Positions 34,333 to 43,483 of a stretch of 64,000 bases of DNA are shown in pieces (position 1 is the stretch's first letter; the number at the start of each line of letters is the position of its first letter). The notes beneath the pieces were generated by a model that worked only from the letters and a program-made list of their open reading frames with translations, had not been told where the DNA came from and made no database searches. The translations under genes and the position numbers were made by a program. Source of the DNA: Sedimentimonas flavescens (GTDB lineage: Bacteria > Pseudomonadota > Alphaproteobacteria > Rhodobacterales > Rhodobacteraceae); contig NZ_JAHVAI010000010.1 of NCBI RefSeq assembly GCF_019264375.1, positions 82,069-146,068 on the forward strand. The letters are read 5' to 3'.

Positions 34333-35000
34333 TTATCGCCTCCCGTCCGGCCCGGCAGATCCGGCGCCGTGGGGGCCCTCAGCGACCCCAGAAAATCCTT
34401 CACCAGGGGCAAGCCCATGACCTTACCCTTGACCTTCTCGAACTGCATCACGTTCTCGATCCGATGATCGAGGAACTCGCGCGTCTCGCGGTGATCCTCG
34501 CTCTCGTCGCCCAACCAGAAGAGCACCGTCGCCGAATAGACACCCGACAGCGTCATGCGCTTGGTGTACCAGTTGAAATCCTCGCTCGTGTCGCCAAGCG
34601 CGCGCCAGATCCGGTCAGTTGTCTCCCAGATCAGCTTGCTGCCCGTCGCCGCGTGCTGCGGCAGGGCGAAGAGCGCTGCCCCCCTGCGCACCATCTCGCG
34701 GTCGACCACCTCTAGGCGCAGCCGCACCGCGGCGGCGATCTTGTCGCGAAACTTGAACCCGGTGAAATCGGCCGCGGTAATCGCGGCCTCCATCGCACGG
34801 TCACCCGCGCGGTGATAGGCTACCGCCAGATCGACCGCTCCACGCGGGCAGACCACACGCGCCAACCCCGGATCAACCCCCAGATCGGCGACCGCAGCCT
34901 TGAACGCAGGCTCCGACCAGCCATCGAAGGGCACGTGCGGCTCGATCGCGGCAAGCAGTTCGGCCTGTAGCCGATCCACGTCCAAATGGTCGTTTTTCAT
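34329..35000 (-). CDS. COQ9 family protein
   Basis: A 223-residue homologue of COQ9, a lipid-binding accessory factor of ubiquinone hydroxylation in mitochondria and alphaproteobacteria. Conserved parts are FDGWSEPAFKAAVADLGVDPGLA, LRLEVVDREMVRRGAALFALPQH, IWRALGDTSEDFNWYTKRMTL and WLGDESEDHRETREFLDHRIENVMQFEK. I start at ATG 35000 (GGAAGG upstream) because the open frame before it is not conserved. It is translationally coupled to the quinone oxidoreductase. It is divergent from rpsU. Confidence 0.92.
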   Translation of the reverse strand: MKNDHLDVDRLQAELLAAIEPHVPFDGWSEPAFKAAVADLGVDPGLARVVCPRGAVDLAVAYHRAGDRAMEAAITAADFTGFKFRDKIAAAVRLRLEVVDREMVRRGAALFALPQHAATGSKLIWETTDRIWRALGDTSEDFNWYTKRMTLSGVYSATVLFWLGDESEDHRETREFLDHRIENVMQFEKVKGKVMGLPLVKDFLGSLRAPTAPDLPGRTGGDK

Positions 35001-35106
35001 GGAGTTTTTCCTTCCGCGCGGGCAGTAGACAAAGCGGGGCTTCCCTGCTATATGGCCGCTTCCTGCACTCTGATGCAACTCTAACTTAGGAAGGTGGTGA
35101 CACCAC

Positions 35107-35313
35107 ATGCAGGTCAGCGTTCGCGACAACAACGTCGAACAGGCGCTTCGTGCTCTGAAGAAAAAACTTCAGCGCGAGGGGGTTTTCCGTGAAATGAAGC
35201 TCAAGCAGCATTTCGAGAAGCCTTCGGTTAAGAAAGCGCGCGAGAAAGCTGAAGCCGTCCGTCGTGCCCGTAAACTGGCACGCAAGAAGGCCCAGCGTGA
35301 AGGCGCTCTCTAA
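35107..35313 (+). CDS. rpsU: 30S ribosomal protein S21
   Basis: A 68-residue basic protein that is a near-perfect match to the S21 pattern: [38 protein letters not shown] and the Lys/Arg-rich tail. It helps the ribosome engage message starts. GGAAGGTGG lies upstream with 7-8 bases spacing. The gene has its own intrinsic terminator and lies alone between COQ9 (divergent) and trkH. Confidence 0.97.
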   Translation: MQVSVRDNNVEQALRALKKKLQREGVFREMKLKQHFEKPSVKKAREKAEAVRRARKLARKKAQREGAL

Positions 35314-35349
35314 GCTCCTGAAAATGCTGGCGGTTTATCCGCACCGATC

Positions 35350-35382
35350 AACCCCCGTGGCCCGGCCATCGGGGGTTTTTTG
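35350..35382 (+). terminator. Intrinsic terminator of rpsU
   Basis: Stem AACCCCCG/CGGGGGTT with an inner TGGC/GCCA helix is followed by a run of T residues (35376-35381). It lies 37 bases behind the rpsU stop. Confidence 0.9.
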
Positions 35383-35439
35383 GTTCTCACGCGGTCGTGA
35401 ATTGCGCTTGTGTCGCGGCCGCACTCAGGGTTCCGCATC

Positions 35440-36888
35440 ATGCCCGATTTCGGCCCCGTCTTTCATCATCTAGGCCTTATTCTGCTGGCGCTCGGGGTCA
35501 CCATGCTCGCCCCCGCCGGGCTGGACCTGTCGCTTTCCGATCCGAACTGGGCGCAGGTCTTCGAAGCCGCGATCATAACGATTCTCTTCGGTGCGCTGCT
35601 GGCGCTTGCCTCGCGGGTGGATCGCGGCAAGGGGCTGACGCTGCGCCAGGCCTACCTGCTGACCGCTGCGATCTGGTTGATCGTTCCGGCCTTCGGCGCG
35701 CTGCCCTTCATCCTGGGCAAGCCCGATGTCAGCTATGCCGATGCCTATTTCGAGGCCGTCTCTGGCATCACCACCACCGGTTACACCGTGTTCGTCAAGC
35801 TTGAGGAACTGCCAAGATCGGTCGTGCTGTGGCGAGGTATGCTGAATTGGACGGGCGGACTGGGCATCGCCTTCGTCGCGATGATTTTTCTGCCGGTCAT
35901 GCGTATCGGCGGGATGCGCTATTTCCAGACGGAAGGCTTCGACACGCTTGGCAAGGTGCTGCCGCGCGCCCGCGATATCGCGATCTCGCTGCTGCAGATC
36001 TACACGGGCCTGACGATCCTGTGCGCGCTGATCTTTCTGCTCTGCGGGATGCCGGTGCTCGATGCGGTGGTCCACGCCATGGCGGCGATCGCGACGGGTG
36101 GCTTTGGCACCTATGACGCGAACTTCGCGATCTGGTCGCCCGCAGCGCAATATGCAGGCCTCGTCTTCATGCTTCTGGGCGCGATGCCCTACATCCGTTT
36201 CTTCCAGCTGATGCAGGGACAGCCCAAGCCGCTCTGGCGCGACTCGCAAGTGCGCGCCTTCCTGCGCTGGTTCGTCTATTTCTGCGTGATGATGTCGGCC
36301 TATCGCGCGGTCCGCGAAGATACCTCATTCGAGCAGATCTTCCGCGAAACCGCGTTCAACTTCGCCTCGGTGCTGACCGGCACCGGCTTCGGCGTTTCCG
36401 GGATCGAGACCTGGGGGCCCTTCGCGCTGGTCCTGGCCTTCCTGCTGGGCTTGGTGGGCGGCTGCACGGGGTCCAGCTCGGGCGCGCTTTCGGTGTTTCG
36501 GGTGCAGATCGTGCTGGCAGCCATCGGCACCAGTGTGCGGCAGCTTCACTCCCCCCATCGGGTTATTCAGCCGCGCTACGATAGCAAGGCGCTGGATGAA
36601 ACCACGCTTTACCCACTGATGCTGCATGTCACCGGCTATATCCTGACGCTTGGCGTGCTCTCGGTCGCGATGTCCATGGCCGGGGTTGATCTGACCTCGG
36701 CGCTGTTCGCGATCTGGGGCTGCATCGGCAATATCGGTTTCGGCATCGGGCCGATGGTCACGCGCACCGGAACCATGGTCGATTTCAACGACACGGCGAC
36801 CTGGCTGATGACGCTGGCGATGCTGCTGGGGCGGCTTGGCTTGCTGGCAATCCTGGTCTTGGCCCTGCCGCGCTTCTGGCGCGACTAG
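35440..36888 (+). CDS. trkH: TrkH family potassium uptake protein
   Basis: A 482-residue integral membrane K+ channel-like subunit. Four pore loops with selectivity-filter glycines are visible, e.g. EAVSGITTTGYTVF, MAAIATGGFGTYD, VLTGTGFGVSG and GCIGNIGFGIGP. It normally works with the cytosolic TrkA, which is not in this window. I start at the ATG at 35440 with AGGG upstream, giving the usual length; a GTG at 35410 would add ten residues. The stop overlaps the convergent Lrp regulator by four bases. Confidence 0.93.
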   Translation: MPDFGPVFHHLGLILLALGVTMLAPAGLDLSLSDPNWAQVFEAAIITILFGALLALASRVDRGKGLTLRQAYLLTAAIWLIVPAFGALPFILGKPDVSYADAYFEAVSGITTTGYTVFVKLEELPRSVVLWRGMLNWTGGLGIAFVAMIFLPVMRIGGMRYFQTEGFDTLGKVLPRARDIAISLLQIYTGLTILCALIFLLCGMPVLDAVVHAMAAIATGGFGTYDANFAIWSPAAQYAGLVFMLLGAMPYIRFFQLMQGQPKPLWRDSQVRAFLRWFVYFCVMMSAYRAVREDTSFEQIFRETAFNFASVLTGTGFGVSGIETWGPFALVLAFLLGLVGGCTGSSSGALSVFRVQIVLAAIGTSVRQLHSPHRVIQPRYDSKALDETTLYPLMLHVTGYILTLGVLSVAMSMAGVDLTSALFAIWGCIGNIGFGIGPMVTRTGTMVDFNDTATWLMTLAMLLGRLGLLAILVLALPRFWRD

Positions 36889-37343
36889 ACGGGCAGGGCA
36901 GTGGTCTTGAAGACCGTGCGCAACGCAAAGCTCGACTGCATCCCCTGCACGCCCGGCAGCCGCGCCAGCTTGGCGCGGTGTATGCGCGCGAAATCCTCGG
37001 TATCCTCGGCCACGACCTTCAGCAGGTAATCGGCCGAGCCCGCCATCAGGTGGCATTCCAGCACGTCGGGGATTTTCTTGACCTCGCGTTCGAAGGCCTC
37101 AAGCACCTCATCGGCCTGCCCCGATAGGGTGATCTCGACAAAGACCGTTGTCGGACGCCCGAGTTTGCGGGTATCGAGCAGCGCCACGTAATCGCGGATA
37201 TAGCCGTCCTCCTCCAGCCGCTGCACCCGGCGATGGCAGGCCGAAGCCGAGAGATTCACCCGCTCGGACAGTTCCGCATTCGAGATGCGGCCCTGCTTTT
37301 GCAGCACGGTCAAGATTCGGCGATCTGTGGCGTCAAGCGTCAT
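36885..37343 (-). CDS. Lrp/AsnC family transcriptional regulator, probable regulator of ald
   Basis: A 152-residue feast/famine regulator. The N-terminal winged HTH is LDATDRRILTVLQKQGRISNAELSERVNLS (read across two segments) and the C-terminal RAM ligand domain includes VFVEITLSGQADEVLEAFE and GSADYLLKVVAEDTEDFARIH. I start at ATG 37343; a TTG 24 bases earlier is less likely. It is divergent from alanine dehydrogenase across 150 bases, the usual arrangement for alanine-responsive AldR/BkdR-type activators. A palindrome ATTGCGCAAT (37345-37354) touches its own start and could be a binding site. Confidence 0.88.
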   Translation of the reverse strand: MTLDATDRRILTVLQKQGRISNAELSERVNLSASACHRRVQRLEEDGYIRDYVALLDTRKLGRPTTVFVEITLSGQADEVLEAFEREVKKIPDVLECHLMAGSADYLLKVVAEDTEDFARIHRAKLARLPGVQGMQSSFALRTVFKTTALPV

Positions 37344-37493
37344 GATTGCGCAATTTTCTCCGGCCAAAATGGCGTTAATCCGAACATATCATCGGAAATA
37401 GCCCAAAATCGCAACAGGAATTCAATACAATTGCGGCGAAAAGCGCGCAGGATTGTCCGCATACAGATCGCGATGATCTAGGGAGGATACCAA

Positions 37494-38612
37494 ATGAAAA
37501 TCGGATGCGTGCGCGAAATCAAGCCGCAAGAATTCCGCGTGGGCATGACGCCGGGCGCGGCCACCGAGGCCGTTGCGAACGGCCATGAAGTGCTGATCGA
37601 GGCTGGCGCGGGCATGGGCTCGGGCTTCGCAGATGCCGACTATGTCGACGCGGGCGCCCAGATCCTGCCGGACGCCGCTGCCGTCTTTGCCGAAGCCGAC
37701 ATGATCGTGAAGGTCAAGGAGCCGCAGGCTGTCGAGCGTGCCATGCTGCGCCCCGGCCAGATCCTGTTCACCTACCTGCACCTGGCCCCCGATCCGGAGC
37801 AGACCAAGGACCTGATCAAATCGGGTGCCACCTGCATCGCCTATGAAACCGTGACCGACCGCAACGGCGGCCTGCCGCTGCTGGCGCCGATGTCCGAGGT
37901 TGCGGGCAAGCTGGCCCCGCAGGTCGGCGCCTACACCCTGCAAAAGGCCAATGGCGGCCGCGGAGTGCTGATGGGCGGCGTTCCGGGCGTTGCCCCGGCC
38001 AAGGTCGTCGTGATCGGCGGCGGCGTTGTGGGCACCCATGCGGCCCGCGTGGCTGCCGGGATGGGCGCCGATGTGACCGTTCTCGACCGCTCGCTGCCGC
38101 GCCTGCGCCAGCTTGACGACATGTTCGGTAAGACCTTCCGCACCGCCTATTCGAGCCGCGCCACCACGGCCGAGCTTGTCTCGCAGGCCGATATGGTCAT
38201 CGGCGCCGTGCTGATCCCGGGCGCCGCCGCGCCCAAGCTGGTGACGCGCGACATGCTCAAGACCATGAAGCCCGGCGCGGTCATCGTCGATGTCGCGATC
38301 GACCAGGGCGGCTGCTGCGAGACCTCGCACGCCACCACCCACCAGGACCCGATCTACGAAGTCGATGGCGTGATGCACTACTGCGTGGCGAACATGCCGG
38401 GCGCGGTTGCCCGTACCTCGACGCTGGCGCTTGGCAACGCGACGCTGCCCTTTATGCTGGCGCTGGCGAACAAGGGCTGGAAGCAGGCCTGCTACGAAGA
38501 CCCGCATCTGCTGGCCGGTCTGAACGTGCACGCGGGCCACATCACCTGCCCGCCGGTGGGCGAGGCGCTCGGGATGCCGTTCATCACCGCGCACGAGGCG
38601 CTGTCCGTCTAA
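37494..38612 (+). CDS. ald: Alanine dehydrogenase
   Basis: Catalyses reversible NAD-dependent oxidative deamination of L-alanine to pyruvate and ammonia. The 372-residue protein has the family N-terminus [20 protein letters not shown], the substrate/catalytic region [10 protein letters not shown] and FTYLHLAPD, and the Rossmann motif [40 protein letters not shown] is also typical. GGGAGGA precedes the ATG. Probably controlled by the divergent Lrp-type regulator and ended by the strong terminator behind it. Confidence 0.97.
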   Translation: MKIGCVREIKPQEFRVGMTPGAATEAVANGHEVLIEAGAGMGSGFADADYVDAGAQILPDAAAVFAEADMIVKVKEPQAVERAMLRPGQILFTYLHLAPDPEQTKDLIKSGATCIAYETVTDRNGGLPLLAPMSEVAGKLAPQVGAYTLQKANGGRGVLMGGVPGVAPAKVVVIGGGVVGTHAARVAAGMGADVTVLDRSLPRLRQLDDMFGKTFRTAYSSRATTAELVSQADMVIGAVLIPGAAAPKLVTRDMLKTMKPGAVIVDVAIDQGGCCETSHATTHQDPIYEVDGVMHYCVANMPGAVARTSTLALGNATLPFMLALANKGWKQACYEDPHLLAGLNVHAGHITCPPVGEALGMPFITAHEALSV

Positions 38613-38616
38613 GCGA

Positions 38617-38644
38617 AAGGCCCGGTCGAAAGACCGGGCCTTTT
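38617..38644. terminator. Intrinsic terminator between ald and mscL
   Basis: An 11-bp stem AAGGCCCGGTC/GACCGGGCCTT has a GAAA tetraloop, with T residues following on the plus strand. It lies between convergent genes and mainly serves ald. Confidence 0.9.
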
Positions 38645-38665
38645 CCATTCTGCGATCCGAGTGGC

Positions 38666-39088
38666 TTACTTTTGCAGCGCGTCGCGGATTTGCATCAGAA
38701 CCTCCAACTCGGTCGGGCCCGCGGGCGCGGCCGGCGCGGGTTCCTCGGGCGCGGCGGCCGCGTCCTTGATGCGGTTGACCGCCTTGACCAGCAGGAACAC
38801 CACGAAGGCGATAATCAGGAAGTTGATGACCGCCGTGAAGAAGGCGCCATAGGCGAAGACGGGCGCACCGGCTTCGCGCGCCGCAGCCAGCGACGGGAAC
38901 TCACCCTCGCCCAGATTCACGAAGAGATTGGAGAAGTCGAGCCCGCCGGTGACAACCCCGATGATCGGGTTGATCAGGTCCGAGACCAGCGAAGTCACGA
39001 TCGCGGTAAAAGCCGCGCCGATGATGATACCGACGGCCATGTCCATGACATTGCCCTTGGCGATGAAATTCTTGAACTCTTTGATCAT
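38666..39088 (-). CDS. mscL: Large-conductance mechanosensitive channel
   Basis: A 140-residue channel that opens under membrane tension during osmotic downshock. It begins with the amphipathic helix [20 protein letters not shown], continues with TM1 ([20 protein letters not shown]) and has TM2 ([20 protein letters not shown]), then a Pro/Ala-rich linker and the C-terminal helix [15 protein letters not shown]. The start at 39088 has AGGGGC upstream; the long frame before it is unrelated sequence antisense to the GST gene. Confidence 0.96.
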   Translation of the reverse strand: MIKEFKNFIAKGNVMDMAVGIIIGAAFTAIVTSLVSDLINPIIGVVTGGLDFSNLFVNLGEGEFPSLAAAREAGAPVFAYGAFFTAVINFLIIAFVVFLLVKAVNRIKDAAAAPEEPAPAAPAGPTELEVLMQIRDALQK

Positions 39089-39214
39089 TTCTTGCCCCTG
39101 AACAGTGCCGCGTCGTTTGGTCGCGACCCGTAAGGGGTAGCATGATTCCAAACCGACTGCATCTTTACCGTAGGGGGAATTTCGCACGTCACATCCCCGC
39201 GTCAGGAGGTTTTC

Positions 39215-39910
39215 ATGTTCGACCTTGCCCGCCATCCCGTCACGCAACGCTGGCCCGCAACCGATCCTTCGGCGATCCAGCTTTACTCCCGCCCCACCCC
39301 AAACGGGGTCAAGGTGTCGATCATGCTTGAAGAGATCGGGCTGCCCTATGAGGCCCATCACGTCCGGTTCGAGGAGCGCGAGCAATTCTCGCCCGAGTTC
39401 ACCGCGCTGAACCCGAACAACAAGATCCCGGCGATCATCGACCCGAACGGCCCCGGCGGGCAGCCCCAGACCCTGACCGAGAGCGGCGCGATCCTGATTT
39501 ACCTGGCCGAGAAGACCGGGCGCCTCCTGCCCGCGCAGGATCGCTATCCGATCCTGCAATGGCTGATGTTCCAGATGAGCTTCGTCGGCCCGATGTTCGG
39601 CCAACTGGCCTATTATCACACCGGCGCCGGGCGCGAGATCGAAGACCCGCGCCCCAAGGAGCGCTTCCGCGCCGAGGTCGAGCGCGAACTCAAGCTGCTC
39701 GACGCAGCGCTTGAGGGGAAGGAGTGGATCGTCGGGGATTACTCGATCGCGGATATCGCCATCGCACCCTGGCTGCGCGCGCTTCGTGACGGCTACAAGG
39801 CGGCGGATATCGCGGGATGGGATCAGTTGTGCAACGTGCCCGGCTATCTCGACCGGTTCCTGGCCCGCCCGGCGGTGCAGCGCGGGTTGAACACGCCCCG
39901 GCGCGACTAA
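39215..39910 (+). CDS. Glutathione S-transferase family protein, YfcG/YghU (Nu-class) type
   Basis: A 231-residue GST. The thioredoxin-like domain shows [20 protein letters not shown], where the TPNGxK motif marks Nu-class disulfide-bond oxidoreductases that bind two glutathiones. [20 protein letters not shown] follows. The C-terminal all-alpha domain includes [14 protein letters not shown]. Likely role is reduction of glutathione-mixed disulfides or peroxides. AGGAGG precedes the ATG. The next gene on the other strand ends three bases away. Confidence 0.92.
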   Translation: MFDLARHPVTQRWPATDPSAIQLYSRPTPNGVKVSIMLEEIGLPYEAHHVRFEEREQFSPEFTALNPNNKIPAIIDPNGPGGQPQTLTESGAILIYLAEKTGRLLPAQDRYPILQWLMFQMSFVGPMFGQLAYYHTGAGREIEDPRPKERFRAEVERELKLLDAALEGKEWIVGDYSIADIAIAPWLRALRDGYKAADIAGWDQLCNVPGYLDRFLARPAVQRGLNTPRRD

Positions 39911-39913
39911 CGG

Positions 39914-40285
39914 TCAGCCGGGAATCGCCGCACGCAATTGCGCGCGGGCCTGCGCCATCCGGGCGCGGGCGCGATCACGCTCATCGGCATGGAAAGCGCG
40001 CTCCAGCGGCAGGGTTTGTTCAAGCGAGGCCAGATCGTCGCGCAGCGCTGCAAGGGCGGCTCGCAGGGCCTCGGCTTCGGATGCGTTGGCCCGTTCCTGC
40101 GCGGCAGAAAACTGATCCAGAAGCGCGCGCAAGGCCGCCACGCGCCCCGTGGCCACGGCCTCGGCCGCCGCGCAGCGGGCCATGTCGCCAGCCGCGCGCG
40201 AAAACTCTTCGACCGCTGCGTCGATTGCATCCTCGGGCAGGGTGAACACCCGCTCGATACCGATCCAGTTCGCCCCGTCAGACAT
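39914..40285 (-). CDS. Hypothetical Ala-rich helical protein
   Basis: A 123-residue protein I do not recognise. It is almost entirely predicted helix or coiled coil, rich in Ala, Glu and Arg (e.g. DMARCAAAEAVATGRVAAL and LRAALAALRDDLASLEQTL). It has no signal peptide or membrane segment. Its frame has the strand-specific codon bias of real genes here and fits neatly between the GST stop and the suhB-like gene upstream, 71 bases away. A competing frame at 39907-40230 is Arg/Pro-rich and is a shadow. Function unknown. Confidence 0.65.
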   Translation of the reverse strand: MSDGANWIGIERVFTLPEDAIDAAVEEFSRAAGDMARCAAAEAVATGRVAALRALLDQFSAAQERANASEAEALRAALAALRDDLASLEQTLPLERAFHADERDRARARMAQARAQLRAAIPG

Positions 40286-40356
40286 TATCCCCCCGCAGAT
40301 CGTTTCTGCGGGCAGGCTCTCAGATCAAAGTGAACAAGTGGTGAACGGAGCCCGAC

Positions 40357-41148
40357 TCAGGCGGGCTGGCGCAGGATCTTGCACATGGGTTCGAACATCT
40401 CGGCATTGGCCGCGATGACCGAGCCGCTTTCGAAGATGTCGCGCCCCTCGCGCACCGGGCCGATGAAACCGCCGGCTTCCTTCACGAGGATCAGGCCCGC
40501 AGCCATATCCCACGGATTGATGCCGCGCTCCCAGTAACCTTCATAGCGGCCTGCGGCCACATAGGCGAGGTCAAGCGCCGCCGAGCCGAAGCGGCGCACA
40601 CCGGCGCAGACCGGCATCAGACGCGCAAGGTCTTGCAGCGTGGCGGGCAGGGTCGATTTGCCACCGAAAGGCACACCGGTCGCAAAGATCGACTCGATCA
40701 TGTTGCGGCGGCCCGAGACGCGCAGGCGGGTCTCGTTCATGAAGGCGCCAAGGCCCTTTTCGGCGTAGTAAAGCTCATCCTTGGCCGCGTCGAAGATCAC
40801 CCCGGCGACAACCTCGCCCTTATGCTCAAGCGCGATCGAGACGGCCCAATGCGGCAGGCCGTGCAGGAAGTTGGTGGTGCCATCGAGCGGATCGACGATC
40901 CAGCGGCGGGTCGGGTCTTCGCCCGCATCCTCGCCGGTTTCCTCACCCAGCCAGCCATAGGACGGGCGCGCGCCGCGCAGCTCTTCCTTGATGATGCGCT
41001 CGGCCTCACGGTCGGCTTTCGACACGAAATCCCCCGGACCCTTGGACGAGACCTGAAGGTTCTCGACTTCGCGGAAGTCCTTGACCAGCGAGCGGCCAGC
41101 CTTGCGGGCTGCCTTGATCATCAGGTTGAGGTTTGCGCTGCCTTGCAT
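40357..41148 (-). CDS. suhB: Inositol monophosphatase family protein
   Basis: A 263-residue Mg2+-dependent phosphatase of the inositol-1-phosphatase family (SuhB in many bacteria). Metal-binding motifs are complete: GWLGEETGEDAG, WIVDPLDGTTNFLHGLPHW (the DPxDGT signature near residue 85) and GINPWDMAAGLILVKEAGG. Start at 41148 with AAAGGAG seven bases upstream. It could act on inositol phosphate or on other small phosphates. Alphaproteobacterial relatives are also linked to RNA processing, so the in vivo substrate is not fixed. Confidence 0.92.
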   Translation of the reverse strand: MQGSANLNLMIKAARKAGRSLVKDFREVENLQVSSKGPGDFVSKADREAERIIKEELRGARPSYGWLGEETGEDAGEDPTRRWIVDPLDGTTNFLHGLPHWAVSIALEHKGEVVAGVIFDAAKDELYYAEKGLGAFMNETRLRVSGRRNMIESIFATGVPFGGKSTLPATLQDLARLMPVCAGVRRFGSAALDLAYVAAGRYEGYWERGINPWDMAAGLILVKEAGGFIGPVREGRDIFESGSVIAANAEMFEPMCKILRQPA

Positions 41149-41208
41149 CGGGGGGCTCCTTTGGCTCAAGGGCTCGCCATACACAAGGCGCGCCGAGATT
41201 CCAAGGGG

Positions 41209-42411
41209 TCAGCTGCCGGTGATGAACTCGCATCGCTTGGGCAGAAGGATCGTCAGCACGCCCATCGCGGGAAGGGCCGAGCAGATCAGGTAAACCATGC
41301 GAATGCCGTAGTGGTCGGCCAGCACCCCAAGCGCCGCCGCGGCGATCCCGCCCATGCCGAAGGCGAGGCCGAAGAAGATGCCCGCCACCATGCCCACTCG
41401 GCCCGGCAGCAGCTCTTGCGCGAAGACGACGATGGCCGAGAAGGCCGAGGCGAGGATCAACCCGATCAGCACCAAAAGCACGCCCGAGGCCACCAGCCCC
41501 ACATGCGGCAGCGCCAGCGTGAAGGGCAGAACGCCCAGGATCGAGATCCAGATCACCGTCATCGGACCCCAGCGGTCGGCCACAGGCCCGCCTAGCACCG
41601 TGCCCGCCGCCACCGCGCCGAGGAATAAAAACAGCATCAGCTGCGCCGTGCGGGTATCCACCGCGAAGGTCTCGATCAGGTAGAAGGTGTAGTAAGAGCT
41701 GATCGAGGCCATGTAGATATTCTTGGTGAAGGTCAGGAAGGCCAGCACCGACAGCGCCACCACGACCCGATTGCGCGGCAGCGGCAGGGTCTTGTCGCCC
41801 GCCCGGCGCACACGGTCACCAAGCACGCCGCCGTACCAGCGGCTGACGCGCACCAGCACCGTGCCCGCGATCACCGCCAGAATGCCAAACAGCGCAACCG
41901 AGCCGCGCCCGAGCGGCAGCACGATGAAGGCCGCCAGCAGCGGCCCGATGGCCGTGCCGAAATTGCCGCCCACCTGAAACACCGATTGCGCAAGCCCAAA
42001 GCGCCCGCCCGAGGCCAGACGCGCCACGCGGCTGCTTTCGGGGTGGAAGATCGCCGAGCCGATCCCGATCAGCATCGCACCCAAGATCAGCACCGGGTAG
42101 CTGGGCGCAAAGGCCAGCACCAGCACCCCGCAGAAGGTCGAGGCCGAGGCTACCGGCAGTGACCATGGCTGCGGGCGCGCATCGGTGAAGATCCCGATGG
42201 CGGGCTGCAACAGCGAGGCCGTGCCCTGGAAGGCCAGCGTCATCATCCCGATCTGCCAGTAATCGAGCGCGAAATCCGCCTTCAGCATCGGGTAAATCGC
42301 CGAGAGCATCGACTGCATCACATCATTGAGCATGTGACACAGGCTGATCGCGATCAGGATCGGGAAGACGGTCGCGCTGGTGGCGCGGGTCGGCTGCGGA
42401 ATGGCGGTCAT
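41209..42411 (-). CDS. MFS transporter, fosmidomycin-resistance (Fsr) type
   Basis: A 400-residue drug:H+ antiporter-like protein with about 12 membrane helices. The start ISLCHMLNDVMQSMLSAIYPML and LIGIGSAIFHPESSRVARLASGGRFG are characteristic of the Fsr branch. It probably exports a small toxic compound; fosmidomycin is the name-giving substrate, not proven here. I start at ATG 42411, with GAGGGA seven bases upstream, since the frame before it is unrelated. It lies 76 bases downstream of metR in the same direction. Confidence 0.9.
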   Translation of the reverse strand: MTAIPQPTRATSATVFPILIAISLCHMLNDVMQSMLSAIYPMLKADFALDYWQIGMMTLAFQGTASLLQPAIGIFTDARPQPWSLPVASASTFCGVLVLAFAPSYPVLILGAMLIGIGSAIFHPESSRVARLASGGRFGLAQSVFQVGGNFGTAIGPLLAAFIVLPLGRGSVALFGILAVIAGTVLVRVSRWYGGVLGDRVRRAGDKTLPLPRNRVVVALSVLAFLTFTKNIYMASISSYYTFYLIETFAVDTRTAQLMLFLFLGAVAAGTVLGGPVADRWGPMTVIWISILGVLPFTLALPHVGLVASGVLLVLIGLILASAFSAIVVFAQELLPGRVGMVAGIFFGLAFGMGGIAAAALGVLADHYGIRMVYLICSALPAMGVLTILLPKRCEFITGS

Positions 42412-42486
42412 CGGAATGTCCCTCGGATTGCAACCGATGTAGGACGCACCTGCCCCCTCGTCACGCACAGAATTGTGCCGATTACA

Positions 42487-43392
42487 TCAGGCGCGCTGGA
42501 GCTTGACGGGCTCGGTCCGCGCAAGACGCAGGAAATGCGCCATATAGGGCTCGGTCGCGTCTTCCTCGCGCGTGGCGGCATAGAGGCGCTTGGTCAGGCC
42601 CTTCTCGGTCACCGGGCGGGTGATGTAGTCGGGCTGGTATTTCACCTCGCGCAGCACCCAGTCGGGCAGCACCGACACACCGCGCCCCGAGGCCACGAGC
42701 ATCAGGATCACGGTCGTCAGTTCGACCTTGCGATGGGCCTTGGGTTCCACCCGCGCCGGGGTCAGCAGCTGCGTGAACACATCCGAGCGCGAGCGGTCCA
42801 CCGGGTAGGTGATCAGGGTCTGGTCCGCGAAATCCTCGGCCACGACATAGGGCTTGGCGGCAAGCGGGCTGTTCGAGGCGGCGATGAAGGTGGGCGAGTA
42901 ATCGAAGAGCGGGTTGAAGACGATGCCCTCGATCTTTTCCGGGTCGGAGGAGATCACCAGATCGACCTCTTCACGCGCCAACGCGGGCAGCGCGTTGAAG
43001 GCTAGACCCGGGCGGATGTCGATGTCGATCTCGGGCCAAGCGCGGCGGAATTGTTCGAGCACCGGGAAAAGCCAGTCGAAACAGGCATGGCATTCAATGG
43101 CGATATGCAGCCGCCCGGCGCGGCCCTTGCGCAGGGCGTCGAACTCCTGCTCGACCGCGTCGATCTCGGGCAGGATGCGCTCGGCCAGCCGAAGCAGCTT
43201 CATCCCCGCCGCCGACAGGCGCAGCGGTTTCGAGCGGCGCACGAACAGCTCGACCCCGGCCTGATCCTCAAGCCCTTTCACCTGATGCGACAGGGCCGAC
43301 TGGGTGATATGCAGTATCCCCGCCGCGCGCGCGAGGCCGCCAGCGTCATGGATCGCCTTGATCGTCCGCAGGTGTCGAAACTCAAGATGCAT
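42487..43392 (-). CDS. metR: LysR family transcriptional regulator, MetR type
   Basis: A 301-residue LysR-type regulator. The N-terminal HTH (LEFRHLRTIKAIHDAGGLA, then HITQSALSHQVKGLEDQ) and FVRRSKPLRLSAAGMKLL match MetR closely. The C-terminal domain, expected to bind homocysteine, includes LHIAIECHACFDWLFPVLEQ, which is also typical of MetR. It is divergent from metF across 91 bases and should activate it. Start at 43392 fits the MetR N-terminus. A near-palindrome in the gap is a candidate operator. Confidence 0.92.
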   Translation of the reverse strand: MHLEFRHLRTIKAIHDAGGLARAAGILHITQSALSHQVKGLEDQAGVELFVRRSKPLRLSAAGMKLLRLAERILPEIDAVEQEFDALRKGRAGRLHIAIECHACFDWLFPVLEQFRRAWPEIDIDIRPGLAFNALPALAREEVDLVISSDPEKIEGIVFNPLFDYSPTFIAASNSPLAAKPYVVAEDFADQTLITYPVDRSRSDVFTQLLTPARVEPKAHRKVELTTVILMLVASGRGVSVLPDWVLREVKYQPDYITRPVTEKGLTKRLYAATREEDATEPYMAHFLRLARTEPVKLQRA

Positions 43393-43406
43393 CTTGTTGC
43401 GCGCCT

Positions 43407-43428
43407 CATAACCTTCTTGAGGATTATG
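43407..43428. promoter_or_regulatory. Candidate MetR operator between metR and metF
   Basis: A 22-base imperfect palindrome with outer arms CATAA and TTATG and 17 of 22 positions symmetric. It lies 15 bases upstream of metR and 55 upstream of metF. It does not exactly fit the enterobacterial MetR consensus TGAA-N5-TTCA, so the assignment rests on position and symmetry. Confidence 0.45.
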
Positions 43429-43483
43429 AATTTGTCTCACATCCCAGAATCAGGCACAAGGGGCGCAACGAAAGGATGCCATC

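Noticed and set aside
39907..40230. A second minus-strand frame overlapping the small helical protein
   Set aside because: Its product is Arg/Pro/Cys-rich, typical of frame-shifted shadow sequence, and it overlaps the GST stop.
43393..43483. SAM or SAH riboswitch upstream of metF
   Set aside because: The gap is only 91 bases, lacks the known pseudoknot patterns and instead shows a palindrome beside a metR gene.
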